A stretch of DNA of 64,000 nucleotides, taken from the NCBI GenBank assembly GCA_947247005.1, contig OX365951.1:31920899-31984898 (forward strand). The letters run 5' to 3'. This document shows positions 22,918 through 33,625 of the stretch, piece after piece (the stretch's first letter is position 1; each line of letters starts with the position of its first letter). The position numbers were made by a program, and so were the translations under genes. A model generated the notes under the pieces. That model searched no databases. It was not told the DNA's origin and was given only the letters and a program-made list of their open reading frames with translations. This DNA comes from Spisula solida (Eukaryota; Mollusca; Bivalvia; Venerida; Mactridae).

Positions 22918-24467
22918 AAGGATTAGTAACCTATGAGAAAGCTATTGACAATGCTTACTAAGCCTTGAAGAAAACATTTTAAACTCTTACCGACTTAGTA
23001 TTAGCACCACCTGCAACAGTTAAAACTAAATGAATTGTGTGGTTAGAACCACACGCTGTTGCTTGGGCGAAGTGTACGAAGAAAAACGGTCTTCAGTTGC
23101 TTCAAATTACTGTTTGTTGAAGAGGAATTTTAGTTAAAAATAGAATGTTTTTCAAGGATTAGAGAACGCTGTTTGGTCGAAAAAGTTTAGCAAACTCTGA
23201 GAATGTTCTGAACAAAGTACATTAGGAATAGCTACTGCTTGGTTTGTCGTTATGTTCAAAACATGATAGTCTGACGTTTACCACGTGAAATTTATACCAC
23301 TAGTCGAGTGATCGATTCAAGCTGCGATCGACATAACCATTTACCCAATGTTATTTTGTATTGCTTAACTAAAATTAATTTTGTTTGCGCTATTACAATT
23401 TATTAAAATTCTAATCCGCCTCAAATATAATCACTGTATAAATATGTTCGTTACCAAGTGAATTTAGTTACAATGCTTATATGATTTGCTGGTATATGAG
23501 GCGTCTGTCCTCCCTCGAAATAAACCTTAAACCACTTTGATGTTGGTCGGTGTCTCTGGACGTGTTGATACGCACTATATACGTATGAAGAAGCTGACTT
23601 CGGCGAATATTCCACACTTGTATCGGCCAGCGGATTGAATGACCTTAGATTGATTATGATACATATAGTAAACAGAATATCAGCGTTTGAACCACCACTC
23701 GTCTGATCGATAGGTACTATTCTTACCCGTGTAGTTTTAATTCTAAGTCTGGACTTAAATTTCCCATAAACATGTGAACTTATTGATGTATTTGCGTTAA
23801 ACTTGCGAAATGTTGCTTTAGCATCGAACTATGGACGCGTTTAGATCGCAGAGGTGTTAGAAAGACATTGCGAAACATATTAGTTATTTTTATACTTTTG
23901 TACCGATTATATAATTATACACATTTCGGAGTATTGTTTTCTTAATTAGTTTATTACTGGCGTTTGTATGGCGTAGAAAGGAAGCAATATATAACAGCAA
24001 GGGGTTCTATAAGATAGACATATGCGTTAAAGCGGCGAAACTTTATTTAATTAATGGCAAGAATGTGTGTATATATCTTGAGAGGAACGGCATCCTAGCT
24101 GACGAAATATAATTGAAACTGTTTTCTTTTTCTCGGAATTAAGTTTTTGGAAGGAATAGTGTATTTTAAGTTCTGGTATCAATGACCTTTTTATCACTTT
24201 CAATGTATTTACGCGTCAGCTATTTGATGAAATGAAACGTGTATGAAAAAGCATGCTATTTTTATGTATGTTTAATTCCATCTAATTTCCTTCCATGTTC
24301 ATAATTAAACCAATAAATTACCAGATCTTCTCCCAGTTAGATGACTATTTTATTAATTTCTAAGAGAAACTATACTTTTTTATTTTAATTTCTAACATGG
24401 GCTACTTTCGGTTTTCACAAATTTGATTCTCGAAGGATGCTTGTGAAAATAAAAAAAAACCACCCCC
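22918..24467. other. Unassigned intronic sequence
   Basis: AT-rich, with nothing recognised on either strand. Confidence 0.45.
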
Positions 24468-24735
24468 GCAATATGGTTGTTAATCCCCGCCACGAAGTGA
24501 CAGGGCTTGATAAGAATGGTGTTCATCCGTCCGTTCGTGCGTCTTTTGATGCGTGCGTCTCTCCATCTGCAACAAAATCGTGCTCGCTCCATAACTTTTT
24601 AACGACATTATACGTAACGATACTAATGTACGACTTACGGAGACGACATGCAGACCTCAAGTTCAAACCAAGCTGGCTGGCACAAGGTCAAGGCCACCGT
24701 TCACTATCCTTTAATACGGCAGGTGATTGTAGCCG
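24468..24735 (+). mobile_element. CACGAAGTGACAGGG / GTCCGTTCGTGCG-type dispersed repeat
   Basis: The order CCCCGCCACGAAGTGACAGG, ATCCGTCCGTTCGTGCGTC, TCGTGCTCGCTCCATAACTT, ACATGCAGACCTCAAGTTC and ACAAGGTCAAGGCCACC is the layout of a repeat I associate with bivalve genomes. A single copy is present here. Overlapping open frames (24437-24760 plus, 24392-24592 minus) are repeat sequence, not genes. Confidence 0.5.
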
Positions 24736-24831
24736 CCGTTTATTAGAATGTTTTGTTTAAATGTACTATGTCCTCGTCATCACGTAGTCATTTACCCGAG
24801 TTTATATTATCAGTTTGGTTAATTGTCTACT

Positions 24832-25268
24832 TTTTAGGATTTCTGACTGCTAAAACTAGGCATTATAGCCGTTTTACTGTTGGAACTGGGGCATTCAGCT
24901 TTTTGATTGATTGCTGAAACTTATTCATTCTACTTTTCCGACAGCTTGGACTTGGGCGGATTAGTACTTGTTTAGTTCGGCATTGTGCCTTGTGTGTGTT
25001 TTATGTTTTCTGTGCTCGGTTGGTTCAGTTCGGCATTGTGCCTTGTGTGTCTTTTATGTTTTCTGTGCTCGGTTGGTTCATTTCGGCATTGTGCCTTGTG
25101 TGTGTTTTATGTTTTCTGTGCTTGGTTGGTTCAGTTCGGCATTGTGCCTTGTGTGTGTTTTATGTTTTCTGTGCTCGGTTGGTTCAGTTCGGCACTGTGC
25201 CTTGTGTGTGTTTTATGTTTTCTGTGCTCGGCTGGTTAAGTTGAGTCTGACTAAATATTATCTTTTTG
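24832..25268 (+). mobile_element. GTGCTGCCTTCC-family repeat with expanded 53-bp minisatellite
   Basis: It has the same 5' phrases as the other long copies (GCTAAAACTAGGCATTATAG, TTGGAACTGGGGCATTCAGC), but the segment containing GGCATTGTGCCTTGTGTGTG is repeated five times at 53-bp spacing (24976, 25029, 25082, 25135, 25188). The usual end is shortened. Because 53 is not a multiple of three, all three frames stay open over the array and give false cysteine-rich proteins. Confidence 0.82.
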
Positions 25269-26069
25269 AACAATTATTGGGAAGTCTATTGATTGACCAA
25301 TGGTACGTGAGACATATTATTGGCTGTCTGTCCGTAAAGTTGACGTAATATGACGTCATACTGATACATCAGATATATTAGTCACTCTCGTCACGGCTCT
25401 TCATTCTGCTCTTCCTTTGTGTTACGCAACATTGATTTAAATTTCCGATAATAAGGTCAGTCTACCAATATTGTTTAACATACCAAATATAATACTTCGC
25501 ATTAATTTTGTCTTTCGCACTTCAACATTGATATTAGTATATTAGATCTAATACAATGTACAACTTATTCGGTCAGGAAAACGTAGAAAAACGAAGGTTG
25601 TCATAAATATCACACACAATTTGGTAAATATTACTTTGAGTGCAACACTATGAAGGAACATGTACTATATTATAATGGACACAAAAACTTGTGATCAATA
25701 TAGCGATCTGCCACTCGACTTCTGTGCGTCCTTTTACTTAATCTATAATACTAACTGTTCCTCCGTAGTTTAACTTGATAATTAGATCAGTTCACTTCTT
25801 CAGAACAATGATGGTGTTATATTTGAGGCGTCAGTGCGCCAGTACCTCATCGTGCCTTTCACTACAATACCACCTCTCTATAACAATACCCTTTGGGAGA
25901 GATACTCATATTTGTTGCTTGTAAGCATATAATAGATCAATATCGGTAGTAAACCAAAATAACAGGAGCTTCTATAGTTGACATATTTATATGTTGCATT
26001 AAATCACTTTGTTTCATATGACTTAATTACATTCACGTATATAAGTTTGGTTAGAGCATGAGATAATGT
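25269..26069. other. Unassigned intronic sequence
   Basis: Nothing recognised. Confidence 0.4.
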
Positions 26070-26220
26070 CGGTTTGGAGAGGTTGTTATTGCATAGAGGC
26101 TGTTTGTTTACAAAGGGTAACTATCGATAGGGGGTTGTTGTATAGAGGCTGCTGCTAAGAAAGGACAGTTCTGGAGAAGTTGTTGTATAGAGACTGCTGC
26201 ATACAAATGACATCTATGGA
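26070..26220. repeat. Degenerate tandem repeat, about 3 units of 45-60 bp
   Basis: Three variants of GTTGTTGTATAGAGGCTGCT follow each other (near 26081, 26132 and 26181) with uneven spacing. Confidence 0.5.
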
Positions 26221-26648
26221 GTATTTACACAATACTTTCAATCTCAGTTCAAACATTTCGTATAACAAAACTATTATATTCTTATCTCATTGTTTCTCGA
26301 GTAATGGGAAATAAAAGTCGCAATAAATGAATCAGAGAACATACCTAAATTCAACCACCTAATTTTCAGGGTTTTTTTGTTAAGTATGGCGCACTCGTAT
26401 TTTACAATGAATAAATACTTTCTACAAATGTAAAGGTCACGTCATCTTTTCATAAAATGATTTGCAATCACGTCGTACATAGATGCACTGTGGCATATCG
26501 TAATGCTAAAAAACTTCAAAAGCCTAACGAGAAAAATGTTCCAAATTACTAAATAATAACAAATGATTATTGTTAATGATACATAATCTTCATTCACACA
26601 ACACTTAGCATTTTGCTGATGTTGTATAATATACACGAGTTTATTATA

Positions 26649-26668
26649 GGGGGGGGGGGGGGGGGGGG
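26649..26668 (+). repeat. Uninterrupted run of 20 G residues
   Basis: Twenty consecutive G from 26649 to 26668 lie within AT-rich sequence. A second G12 run is at 58708-58719. Such runs can form G-quadruplexes and are often miscalled in length. Confidence 0.9.
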
Positions 26669-26754
26669 TGGAGCATGGATGTGGAAGTATACTACTCACA
26701 CTGCGATCCGTGCCACCATTGACATTGTATATGTTACTACTAGTATCGTTTATT

Positions 26755-27003
26755 AGTCCCCTACCGGTTTTTGACCGGAGGGGACTATAGGTTTGCCCTC
26801 CGTCCGTCGTCAGTCAGTCCGTCCGTCAAACAATCTGGATTCTGACATAACTCTAACAGTTTCCAAGCTAGGTTTATGAAACTTGATATGTGGATAGGGG
26901 GCAATAAGGGGATTATGCACATCTAAAACTATTTGGATTCTGACAATGGGTTCAAACCGGTAGGTGACTTCTGTATTGTTTGCAATTCTTATTTACTTGT
27001 TGT
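26755..27003 (+). mobile_element. CCGTCCGTC-type dispersed repeat, uninterrupted copy
   Basis: It starts AGTCCCCTACCGG with a short ACCGGTTTTTGACCGG hairpin, then GGTTTGCCCTCCGTCCGTC. It shows the empty site corresponding to the fold-back insertion in the copy at 7407-7956 (CAGTTTCCAAGCTAGGTTTA at 26859-26878). Confidence 0.7.
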
Positions 27004-28374
27004 TGTATGTTTTGAGCCGATTGCCTATTACATTTTAAAATAAACTTTATTTGATTTTATACTGATACCACTATCCTTGCTGACCAAAAGCCAATGTGTT
27101 CACTTCCGAGCAGGCTCAGCTCACGAACTACAAGTACTACACAGTGATACTCAAATAACGTTTATTATAAATAACTCTCCCCATATCCCGCCAATGCATC
27201 CACTGAGACAATTCACAAAAATGTATTTTATTATTTTATTTATCGGATAAAACAATAAAATAACCATTAAAGATATTTACGAATTAATGTAGTGATTGGC
27301 TCATTTTCTCCTACATACAACAAAGAAATAATCTGCCTTATGAGAAACCTTACCACAGGCTGAGATAATAACGGCTTAATTCAATTGCAACCATTTTCTC
27401 CGCTATCTTTGAAGAATATCGTTCACGCTGAGCAATTGTACAGTTTTACTTTTAGGACCGAGAAGAAAATTTGAGAAAATTATGATTAGCTTGTTAACAA
27501 GAAGGAATAATTTCTTCACTTATTACTACGAATTGAGGCATTATTTGTTTCTCTCCCAAATGATTTACCAGTGCTTAATTGTTTTCGCTAGTCACGTTAT
27601 TGTATTGCAAAATTGACGGGCAGCAGACGACACAAATCTCGCGATAGTTAGGGTGCCGGAATGAGCAAACGAGACATTCATGTTGAACTTTAAACTCCCG
27701 CATACAAAAGTTTTTATTAACTTGATACCCTTAACTCCAATTAGCATAATTTAACCCTTGATTGGCTGCTTGGCTATATTTAACCTCTGATTTCATGCGG
27801 GAAGAATATATTACAAAGTAGCAACGATGAATGCTTCTATCTAACATGCATAATGCCCCCAATTACTTGTGGGAAAAACTGTTTGTGTATAGACCTCATG
27901 CATAAAGGTTAACATGTTCGGACACTATAACAGTACCGGAAACTATTAGTCATATGTTCGAACAAACGCATTCTGAATACACATAATGTAAATAATACTT
28001 CTAAACGTACTAAACGTACTTTGATTTCTAAGCGGTGTGTTTATCAAGTATTCACAGTCATTGATCTAAAAAGAACATACATATAATTGCAGGATCGAAA
28101 AGTAGTTTTTGAAATATGAATATCCACATGTACCCGAAGTAATAACAGAAATTGTGAATATTCAGCTTGGATAACTTAACGACGTGGTCATTACGTATTT
28201 TGTGACATGTTTAACCAGGATTCGGCAAGCGCCGGTACGATTTAAAAGTGTAATAACGGGGTGTCGGGGTCATACATTGAAAGAACGTATAATAGTATAA
28301 GATTGTTTATATGACTTGAAACATCACGAGATATTCTTTTTGATAAATACGAGCACATGAAAAAATAAAGAACA
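27004..28374. other. Unassigned intronic sequence
   Basis: Nothing recognised apart from a short doubled AAACGTACT at about 28003-28020. Confidence 0.4.
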
Positions 28375-28712
28375 ATCGACCAGGGAAGGCAGAACTCAGA
28401 CACAGCCATGCACAAAAGACACAAAAAAGGAACAAATGGCAAACGAAAAACACAGACCACAAGCATACGTCGCAATGCCCAACATAATGCCGAACTAGAA
28501 AGTGAAACTACACTGCTACAAGATAATATTAAGTCGGACAGGGAAGGCAGCACTCAACTTAACCAGCCAAGCACAGAAAACATTAAAAACATACAAGGCT
28601 CAATTCCCAACTGAACCAACCGAGCACAAACAACATAAAACACATACAAGGCACAATGCCCAACTAAGCAAGTAAAGATCCGCCCAAGTCCAAGCTGTCG
28701 AAAAGTAATATC
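28375..28712 (-). mobile_element. Two abutting GTGCTGCCTTCC-family copies, minus strand
   Basis: A clear copy at about 28529-28712 reads, on the plus strand, AAGTCGGACAGGGAAGGCAG, then GCACTCAACTTAACCAGCC, AGCACAGAAAACATTAAAAA and GGCACAATGCCCAACTAAGC, with two minisatellite units. A more diverged relative at 28375-28528 starts CCAGGGAAGGCAGAACTCAG. The open frames at 28242-28553 and 28408-28614 are within this repeat. Confidence 0.65.
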
Positions 28713-29400
28713 AGATTGACAATTTACGAAGTTTCTTCAAGTATTGTATTGGTCAGAACAAACAGGTTTCACAATAAAATTCCCTGAGCGAAATTCTCAC
28801 AGGAGAAGAGTTTAAGTAGGGATGGATTTATGATTATTACAGAGTCAGGTATCATTTTCCATACATTTAGATCTACTTCGCCTTCAAGCCAACACCATAA
28901 TTTACGAATCAGCCTTATCGAATTGCCGAAGTATACAAAGACATATGTCTTGATACAGTTGCTTTTATCTTAATTGTTATTGATGGGGAAATTGTTTGTC
29001 TGAAAGTTGTTTCTCTTAGTATTACCATGGATCTTAACAACATGTAAAGCATTTAAATGATTAAACCTTAGGGTAAAATGCATATTAATTTAAAATTTGT
29101 TTTTTCTTCCGTTTGGCTAATAAAATAACACATTACAAAGTATAAATAATGCCGATATTGCATTTATTTTAACCAAAAACATTCTCGAACTGAGTAACTC
29201 TGCACAGGAGAACTAGACGAGGAATTGGGTACCAAGTCATCCATAAAACAAGACGATAAAATGTTCCATATATAAAACATTTTGCTGTAAGGGCCCTTGA
29301 ACATGTTCTTGTCAGACGAACCCCAAGCAGCGTGGTTTGTGTTCGCGGTTTAATGCAATGCTACTTATGCAGTTGCCAAACCTTTGTAATTCTATCAGTA
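28713..29400. other. Unassigned intronic sequence
   Basis: Nothing recognised. Confidence 0.4.
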
Positions 29401-29645
29401 CCTGGGTCACAAATCTAATCCGATCACCGCCCAATAATTGCTGAGCGTATAATTTGGTCTAATCGGGCCGGACGGACAACATGCGGTCATTGGGCAACGG
29501 CCGGAGTAGTTTTAAGGCTCGTTGAAATATACCGCTACATTGCTGCTCATAGACCGGCGTCCGCACGATGGCTGGACATCGGGTACTCATCGGATACACG
29601 GACTCATTCGGCGTCAGGTTGACGTGTCAGCCAAGTACAAGAGTG
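29401..29645. other. GC- and CpG-richer island of unknown origin
   Basis: This 245-bp stretch stands out from its AT-rich surroundings with many CpGs (for example AATCGGGCCGGACGGACAAC, GACCGGCGTCCGCACGATGG). No open frame longer than 60 codons covers it and I see no splice-bounded exon. It is probably a fragment of a mobile element, and a regulatory CpG-rich element is the alternative. Confidence 0.4.
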
Positions 29646-30065
29646 ATCCTCTATTGATCCAAAAGACCAAGAGTAACAACATCTGAAGACCGCTGTCATT
29701 AGCTGACAATCTTTCGATTGACCCTCAGTCGAGCAACCCTTTTTAGGAAAAGCTTCTTTATGCTGATTCTTATTATGGCCAAAAAAGCGTAATCGTATAT
29801 CTTACAAGTATTAAGCTACTTTTAAGAAATATACATTCTCAATTACTAAGTACCTTGTTAAGAAGCCTCCCTTGAGTGAACCTCATTTGAGCAACAACCT
29901 CTCCCCCATCAACACTGTCAGTTTTTTCTGACATAATAATGTACTTACAGTAAACCTCTTTGACTTCAACATCTTAATCCTTTACAGAGATCACCGTACC
30001 GATAACTTGATAAATATACTAAAATAATAATGTGACCACCTGGCTGGAACGTTGGGCTTGTTACA
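29646..30065. other. Unassigned intronic sequence
   Basis: Nothing recognised. Confidence 0.4.
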
Positions 30066-30425
30066 ACAGGGTTATCCGGCTGGGCGTTTTATTGCTGACA
30101 GTAGGTCACTTCTTTTAGGACTTCCGACAGTTAAGACTAGCTATTTCATCCATTCTACTGTCGGAACTAGGTCATTCAGCTTGGGCGTTCAGCTTTTTGA
30201 TTGCTAAAAATGGTTTATTTAGAATTTCGACAGCTTGGACATTGGAGGATCACAACTTGTTAATTTTGTTTAGCATTGTGCCTTGTATGTTTTTTTATGT
30301 TTTCTGTGCTCGGCTGGTTCAAGTGGGAATTGTGCCTTTTGTGTTTTTTATGTTTTCTGTGCTCAGCTGGTTCAGCTGAGTGCTGCCTTCCCTGTCTGAC
30401 TTAATATTGTCTTTTTAGTATTTTA
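30066..30425 (+). mobile_element. GTGCTGCCTTCC-family repeat, long copy with 2 minisatellite units
   Basis: It begins GGCTGGGCGTTTTATTGCTG and has the phrases GTTAAGACTAGCTATTTCA and CGGAACTAGGTCATTCAGC. Two tandem versions of the ATTGTGCC...GTGCTCGGCTGG unit follow. It ends with GAGTGCTGCCTTCCCTGTC, then GACTTAATATTGTCTTTTTA. Confidence 0.75.
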
Positions 30426-30844
30426 AAATAACCTGAAATTAGGGATGTACGTGTATATAATGGAATACTACTAGTATATGGCCGTAATAGTATATTTTGT
30501 TCATTTAAGCAAAAGTTGAAACCTTTCTTAAATAATACTTTAACAGCTACACATTGTTTTGTCTGGTTTATTGAATTTCAAGAAACATTTCCTATAATTT
30601 ATGATACGGGCACAGCTGTGTAGACAAGTCGGAGTACAGACGAAGATAAGTCTTGTGTTGTTGTCAACTTTGTCGTAAACCTCCTTGTGAAAGTAATAAC
30701 AACAGACGATAGACTAACACCATTTTCAAGGAAATCTAATTAACAACAAAACACGTGGAGGAAATGAACCCCACTGTAACTCGTATACTAGTTCTATAGT
30801 TATTTTGTAGTTTTACATTGTACCAAAGTTTGGTGTGTTTATTT

Positions 30845-31222
30845 GTCAGATCAATATAACCTGTATTTATAGGCGCAATGTCTAGTCCAATGTGTCAGGT
30901 CAGTATAACCTGTATTTATAGGCGCAATGTCTAGTCCAGTGTGTCAGGTCAGTATAACCTGTATTTTTAGGCGCAATGTCTAGTCCAGTGTGTCAGGTCA
31001 GTATAACCTGTATTTATAGGCGCAATGTCTAGTCCAGTGTGTCAGGTCAGTATAACCTGTATGTATAGGCGCAATGTCTAGTCCAATGTGTCAGGTCAGT
31101 ATAACCTGTATTTATAGGCGCAATGTCTAGTCCAATGTGTCAGATTAGGATAACCTGTATTTATAGGCGCAATGTCTAGTCCAATGTGTCAGGTCAGTAT
31201 AACCTGTATTTATAGGCGCAAT
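30845..31222. repeat. 49-bp minisatellite, 8 copies
   Basis: Units are phased at 30861, 30910, 30959, 31008, 31057, 31106, 31155 and 31204, each containing CTGTATTTATAGGCGCAATG and TCTAGTCCARTGTGTCAGG. The outer units carry more substitutions than the inner ones. Confidence 0.95.
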
Positions 31223-31481
31223 AGAGAGTCTCATATAAAAAAATAGTATCTCAGTTCGTTTATTTAGGTCAGTCACTTGTATACAATGTCAATTCACAAC
31301 ATACATGTAGTATTTGTTTTGTTATAAGCGTCTAAATCGAATAAATAGGTAGGGAAAACCAATACCTCGGCTACATACTCATGTTAATTAGGAAATTAAT
31401 AAGAACAAAGCAATATTTAGTTACACATTGATACGTATTTAGATGACTTGCGTTCATCAACGCATAATGTTTCGAAAAAGA
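31223..31481. other. Unassigned intronic sequence
   Basis: Short gap between two repeats with no feature seen. Confidence 0.4.
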
Positions 31482-31745
31482 TTATTTTAAGTCAGACAGG
31501 GAAGGCAGTACTCAACTTAACCAGACGAGCACAGAAAACATTAAAAACACACAATGCCCAACTAAACAAGCACAGATCCGCCCAAGTCCAAGCTGTCGAA
31601 AAGTATAATAAATTATAACTAGCTGAATGACCCAGTAGAAAAGATTCAGCAAACAAAAGGCGGAATGCCTACGCTGAATGACCTTAGTTACAACAGTAAA
31701 ACTGCTGAACTACATAGTTTTAGCAGCCTTTAGTCTCAAAAGTTA
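31482..31745 (-). mobile_element. GTGCTGCCTTCC-family repeat, minus strand
   Basis: The plus strand reads AAGTCAGACAGGGAAGGCAG, GAGCACAGAAAACATTAAAA, GCCCAACTAAACAAGCAC, CCGCCCAAGTCCAAGCTGTC, then the GCTGAATGACC and GTAAAACTGCTGAA phrases of the body. It has a single minisatellite unit. Confidence 0.72.
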
Positions 31746-33148
31746 AATAACAGTAAGACTACTCTCGTTTTAAACTAAACTTTGTTTGGTTTGACTTGGT
31801 TTGGTTTCTTACCATCTGTATTACGTAATACGTATACAACATCATCATTATTATACGTATGGGAATCATTTGGGCTGGTTTCGTGGATAAGTCTGATTTC
31901 ATTTCCTGGCGTTTCAAAAAAAGTATGAAGCGTCTGTCCAAGTAAATTAAAACTGACATTTATAATGACATAAACGCAGAAATATGTGTTGCATAGCAAC
32001 GAACAAAACAACACGTTTAGCAGCTTAATTAAATTCTTAAGTTTAATGAAATAACACTTGACAGTAATGAAATAAAATTTTGAATTTACGGATAGGATTT
32101 AGAAGAAGTTTGTACTTAATGTTCTGGGAAGTGTTGACATTTGCAGTCGGTTTGCACCTGAATATTCGTTATTGGCCTGTTGAGAAGTTTGGTGAAGGGG
32201 TCGTACACTAAACTGCCTAAAGCATAGGCCCCACTGAGGAATTCCACATCGGCTGTCGGAGATCATTGACCGTCCTTGCAGAGAAAATATTGGATTACCA
32301 CGCACCCACGACTTCCTCAATCGAACGTAAACAACACACCTCGTGTAGCCCTGAAGCATTAATTGAAGTAACTTATTTTAATTTGTTTAAAACCCAAACA
32401 CGACAGCAACCTTGTTCGTGTGTTATTCTGTGACGTGTAAAACGTTACAAGATTTAGGTTAAGTATTGTATTTGTTGTTTGTTCACTCAGATATCGTACA
32501 ACCACATAAACATTAAACATAGATATAAATGAGTTTCATGTTCTCGTGTGCACGTAATTATCAAAGAGGCAGGCTGTCACAGTAGGGAGTCGTGGTTTTG
32601 TTTCATTTCTTTTTCATTTTTATGTTTGTCATTGTGGATTGTGGGCCTTCCTTATCTAGCTTATAATGTAATGTATTTCATTTTCATTTTCGTGCTTGTT
32701 ACATTTTATTGATTTTAGTAAAATCGACTTTAGCCGTATATTCGCGGAATTAAAATAATTGAAAGTGAAACGCCTTGTAAAGTATATTTAACATCAATGA
32801 TTGCTCGTATTTTTTGATTTCGTGTTCAGATTCATTCACATGATCAGTGACCAAAAATCACCCAACGTTTTAATGCTTGTACAGAAGTTCATGTTTTGTA
32901 CAGCTTTGCGTCAATTTTGCATCTCAGGATTTTGATATGGGTGTTAATGAAGATAATAGAATGCATGTGAAGTATAATTCACTACGTTTTATCTTGAACA
33001 TTTGACATTATCAAAATCTCCACAATAGATCACAAACTGGAATGCAGACTCAGACATACGATTTGTATGTCATTCAAATATCATAAGTCGTTTAAGTACG
33101 TATACTTGAACTTATCTTTCTTGTTGATACAAATGATACTTTCAGTGT
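31746..33148. other. Unassigned intronic sequence
   Basis: The minus-strand open frame at 32099-32359 (86 codons) shows no recognised family, signal or splice support. Nothing else was seen. Confidence 0.4.
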
Positions 33149-33625
33149 CCGACTTTAGCGTGATGGCTAGGTTCTGCCGACTTTAGCGTGATGGCTAGGC
33201 TCTGCCGACTTTAGCGTGATGGCTAGGTTCTGCCGACTTTAGCGTGGTGGCTAGGTTCTGCCGACTTTAGCGTGGTGGCTAGGTTCTGCTGCCGACTTTA
33301 GCGTGGTGGCTAGGTTCTGCCGACTTTAGCGTGGTGGCTAGGTTCTGCCGACTTTAGCGTGGTGGCTAGGTTCTGACTTTAGCGTGATGGCTAGGTTCTG
33401 CCGCCGTTGTCCGACTTTAGCGTGATGGCTAGGTTCTGCCGCCGTTGTCCGACTTTAGCGTGATGGCAAGGTTCTGCCGCCGTTGTCCGACTTTAGCGTG
33501 GTGGCTAGGTTCTGCCGACTTTAGCGTGGTGGCTAGGTTCTGCCGCCGTTGTCCGACTTTAGCGTGATGGCTAGGTTCTGCCGCCGTTGTCCGACTTTAG
33601 CGTGATGGCTAGGTTCTGCCGCCGT
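33149..33625. repeat. 28/38-bp minisatellite with two unit lengths, 15 copies
   Basis: Fifteen copies of CCGACTTTAGCGTGRTGGCT plus AGGTTCTG are present. The first eight are mostly 28 bp. From 33391 on most units carry an extra CCGCCGTTGT, giving 38 bp. The array also mixes GTGATGG and GTGGTGG variants in blocks. Confidence 0.95.

Noticed and set aside
24968..25348. 126-codon cysteine-rich frame and two overlapping 84-codon frames
   Set aside because: All three frames are open because of a 53-bp tandem repeat with no stop codons. There is no signal peptide logic, splice context or frame preference.
32099..32359. 86-codon minus-strand frame as a gene
   Set aside because: No signal peptide, domain, splice signals or repeat origin could be seen. 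The length is within chance expectation for 64 kb.
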